Shown here: positions 13,693 to 13,704 of the stretch, piece by piece
Layout of the letters: every line of letters starts with the position of its first letter
Numbering within the stretch: position 1 is the first letter of the stretch
DNA from: an uncultured Bacilli bacterium
Lineage (GTDB): Bacteria; Bacillota_I; Bacilli_A; RF39; UBA660
DNA length: 13,704 nucleotides
NCBI GenBank assembly: GCA_947624855.1
Contig: CANQMC010000025.1
Coordinates: forward strand, 1-13,704
Reading direction: 5' to 3'
Translations under genes and position numbers: made by a program
Notes under the pieces: model-generated
Database searches by the model: none
What the model saw: only the letters and a program-made list of their open reading frames with translations
What the model was told of the DNA's origin: nothing

Positions 13693-13704
13693 GTGTGACT
13701 ACAC
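13693..13704 (+). terminator. Possible left half of a terminator cut by the window edge
   Basis: GTGT-GACT-ACAC forms a small hairpin directly after the last stop codon (13690-13692), and the sequence is A-rich upstream. If the bases beyond the window read TT and then a T run, this would be the terminator of the spoIID cluster. Only the first part is visible. Confidence 0.3.

Noticed and set aside
1..13704. Mycoplasma-type recoding of UGA as tryptophan, suggested by the low GC
   Set aside because: prfA and spoIIID end at TGA at sensible family lengths, and no reading frame needs read-through of TGA.

Overview
The window is a compact, very AT-rich stretch of a spore-forming Bacillota chromosome. 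The case for a sporulating Firmicute is direct: Spo0A, SpoIID, a SpoIIQ-like protein and SpoIIID are all present. An RNA polymerase delta subunit (rpoE) points to the Bacilli side of the phylum. UGA is used as a stop (prfA and spoIIID end in TGA), so this is the standard bacterial code and not the Mycoplasma code. Short intergenic gaps, N-terminally short PrmC and divergent TIM and PGK suggest a small-genome, fast-evolving, possibly gut-associated lineage. I cannot name the genus. I see no mobile elements, CRISPR arrays, tRNAs or rRNAs, and no gene-free stretch longer than about 140 bases.

Layout. Positions 50-4542 run on the minus strand: DUF1934 (YwiB family)-argS, then rpoE with its own strong sigma-A promoter and terminator, then prfA-prmC (release factor 1 and its methylase). 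A divergent plus-strand class A penicillin-binding protein occupies 4662-6611 and converges on gpmI through a shared long hairpin. From 11046 down to 6648 the minus strand carries pgk-tpiA, then spo0A, then gpmI, so the sporulation master regulator sits inside a lower-glycolysis cluster. The gap upstream of spo0A holds TGT-starting heptamers at an exact 10-bp period, two of which are good Spo0A boxes. From 11184 to the right edge the plus strand is a sporulation cluster: spoIID (with a good sigma-E-type promoter), spoIIQ, spoIIID and an unrecognised 187-residue protein in the position where related genomes carry mreB/mbl.

How the genes fit together. Spo0A starts sporulation. SpoIID is the peptidoglycan hydrolase of engulfment. 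SpoIIQ is the forespore anchor of the channel across the two membranes. SpoIIID tunes mother-cell transcription. PrfA and PrmC act together in translation termination; Pgk, Tpi and GpmI are consecutive or near-consecutive glycolytic steps.

Most interesting points: (1) hairpins at both junctions of spoIID-spoIIQ-spoIIID bury the ribosome-binding sites of the downstream genes, and the second has a candidate promoter -10 in its loop; (2) the phased 0A-box array upstream of spo0A; (3) a SpoIIQ LytM domain that appears to lack every metal ligand; (4) the final protein, which may be a worn-down MreB-like actin-fold domain (hypothesis). Several starts were moved to internal codons because the nominal GTG start is itself part of a Shine-Dalgarno sequence.
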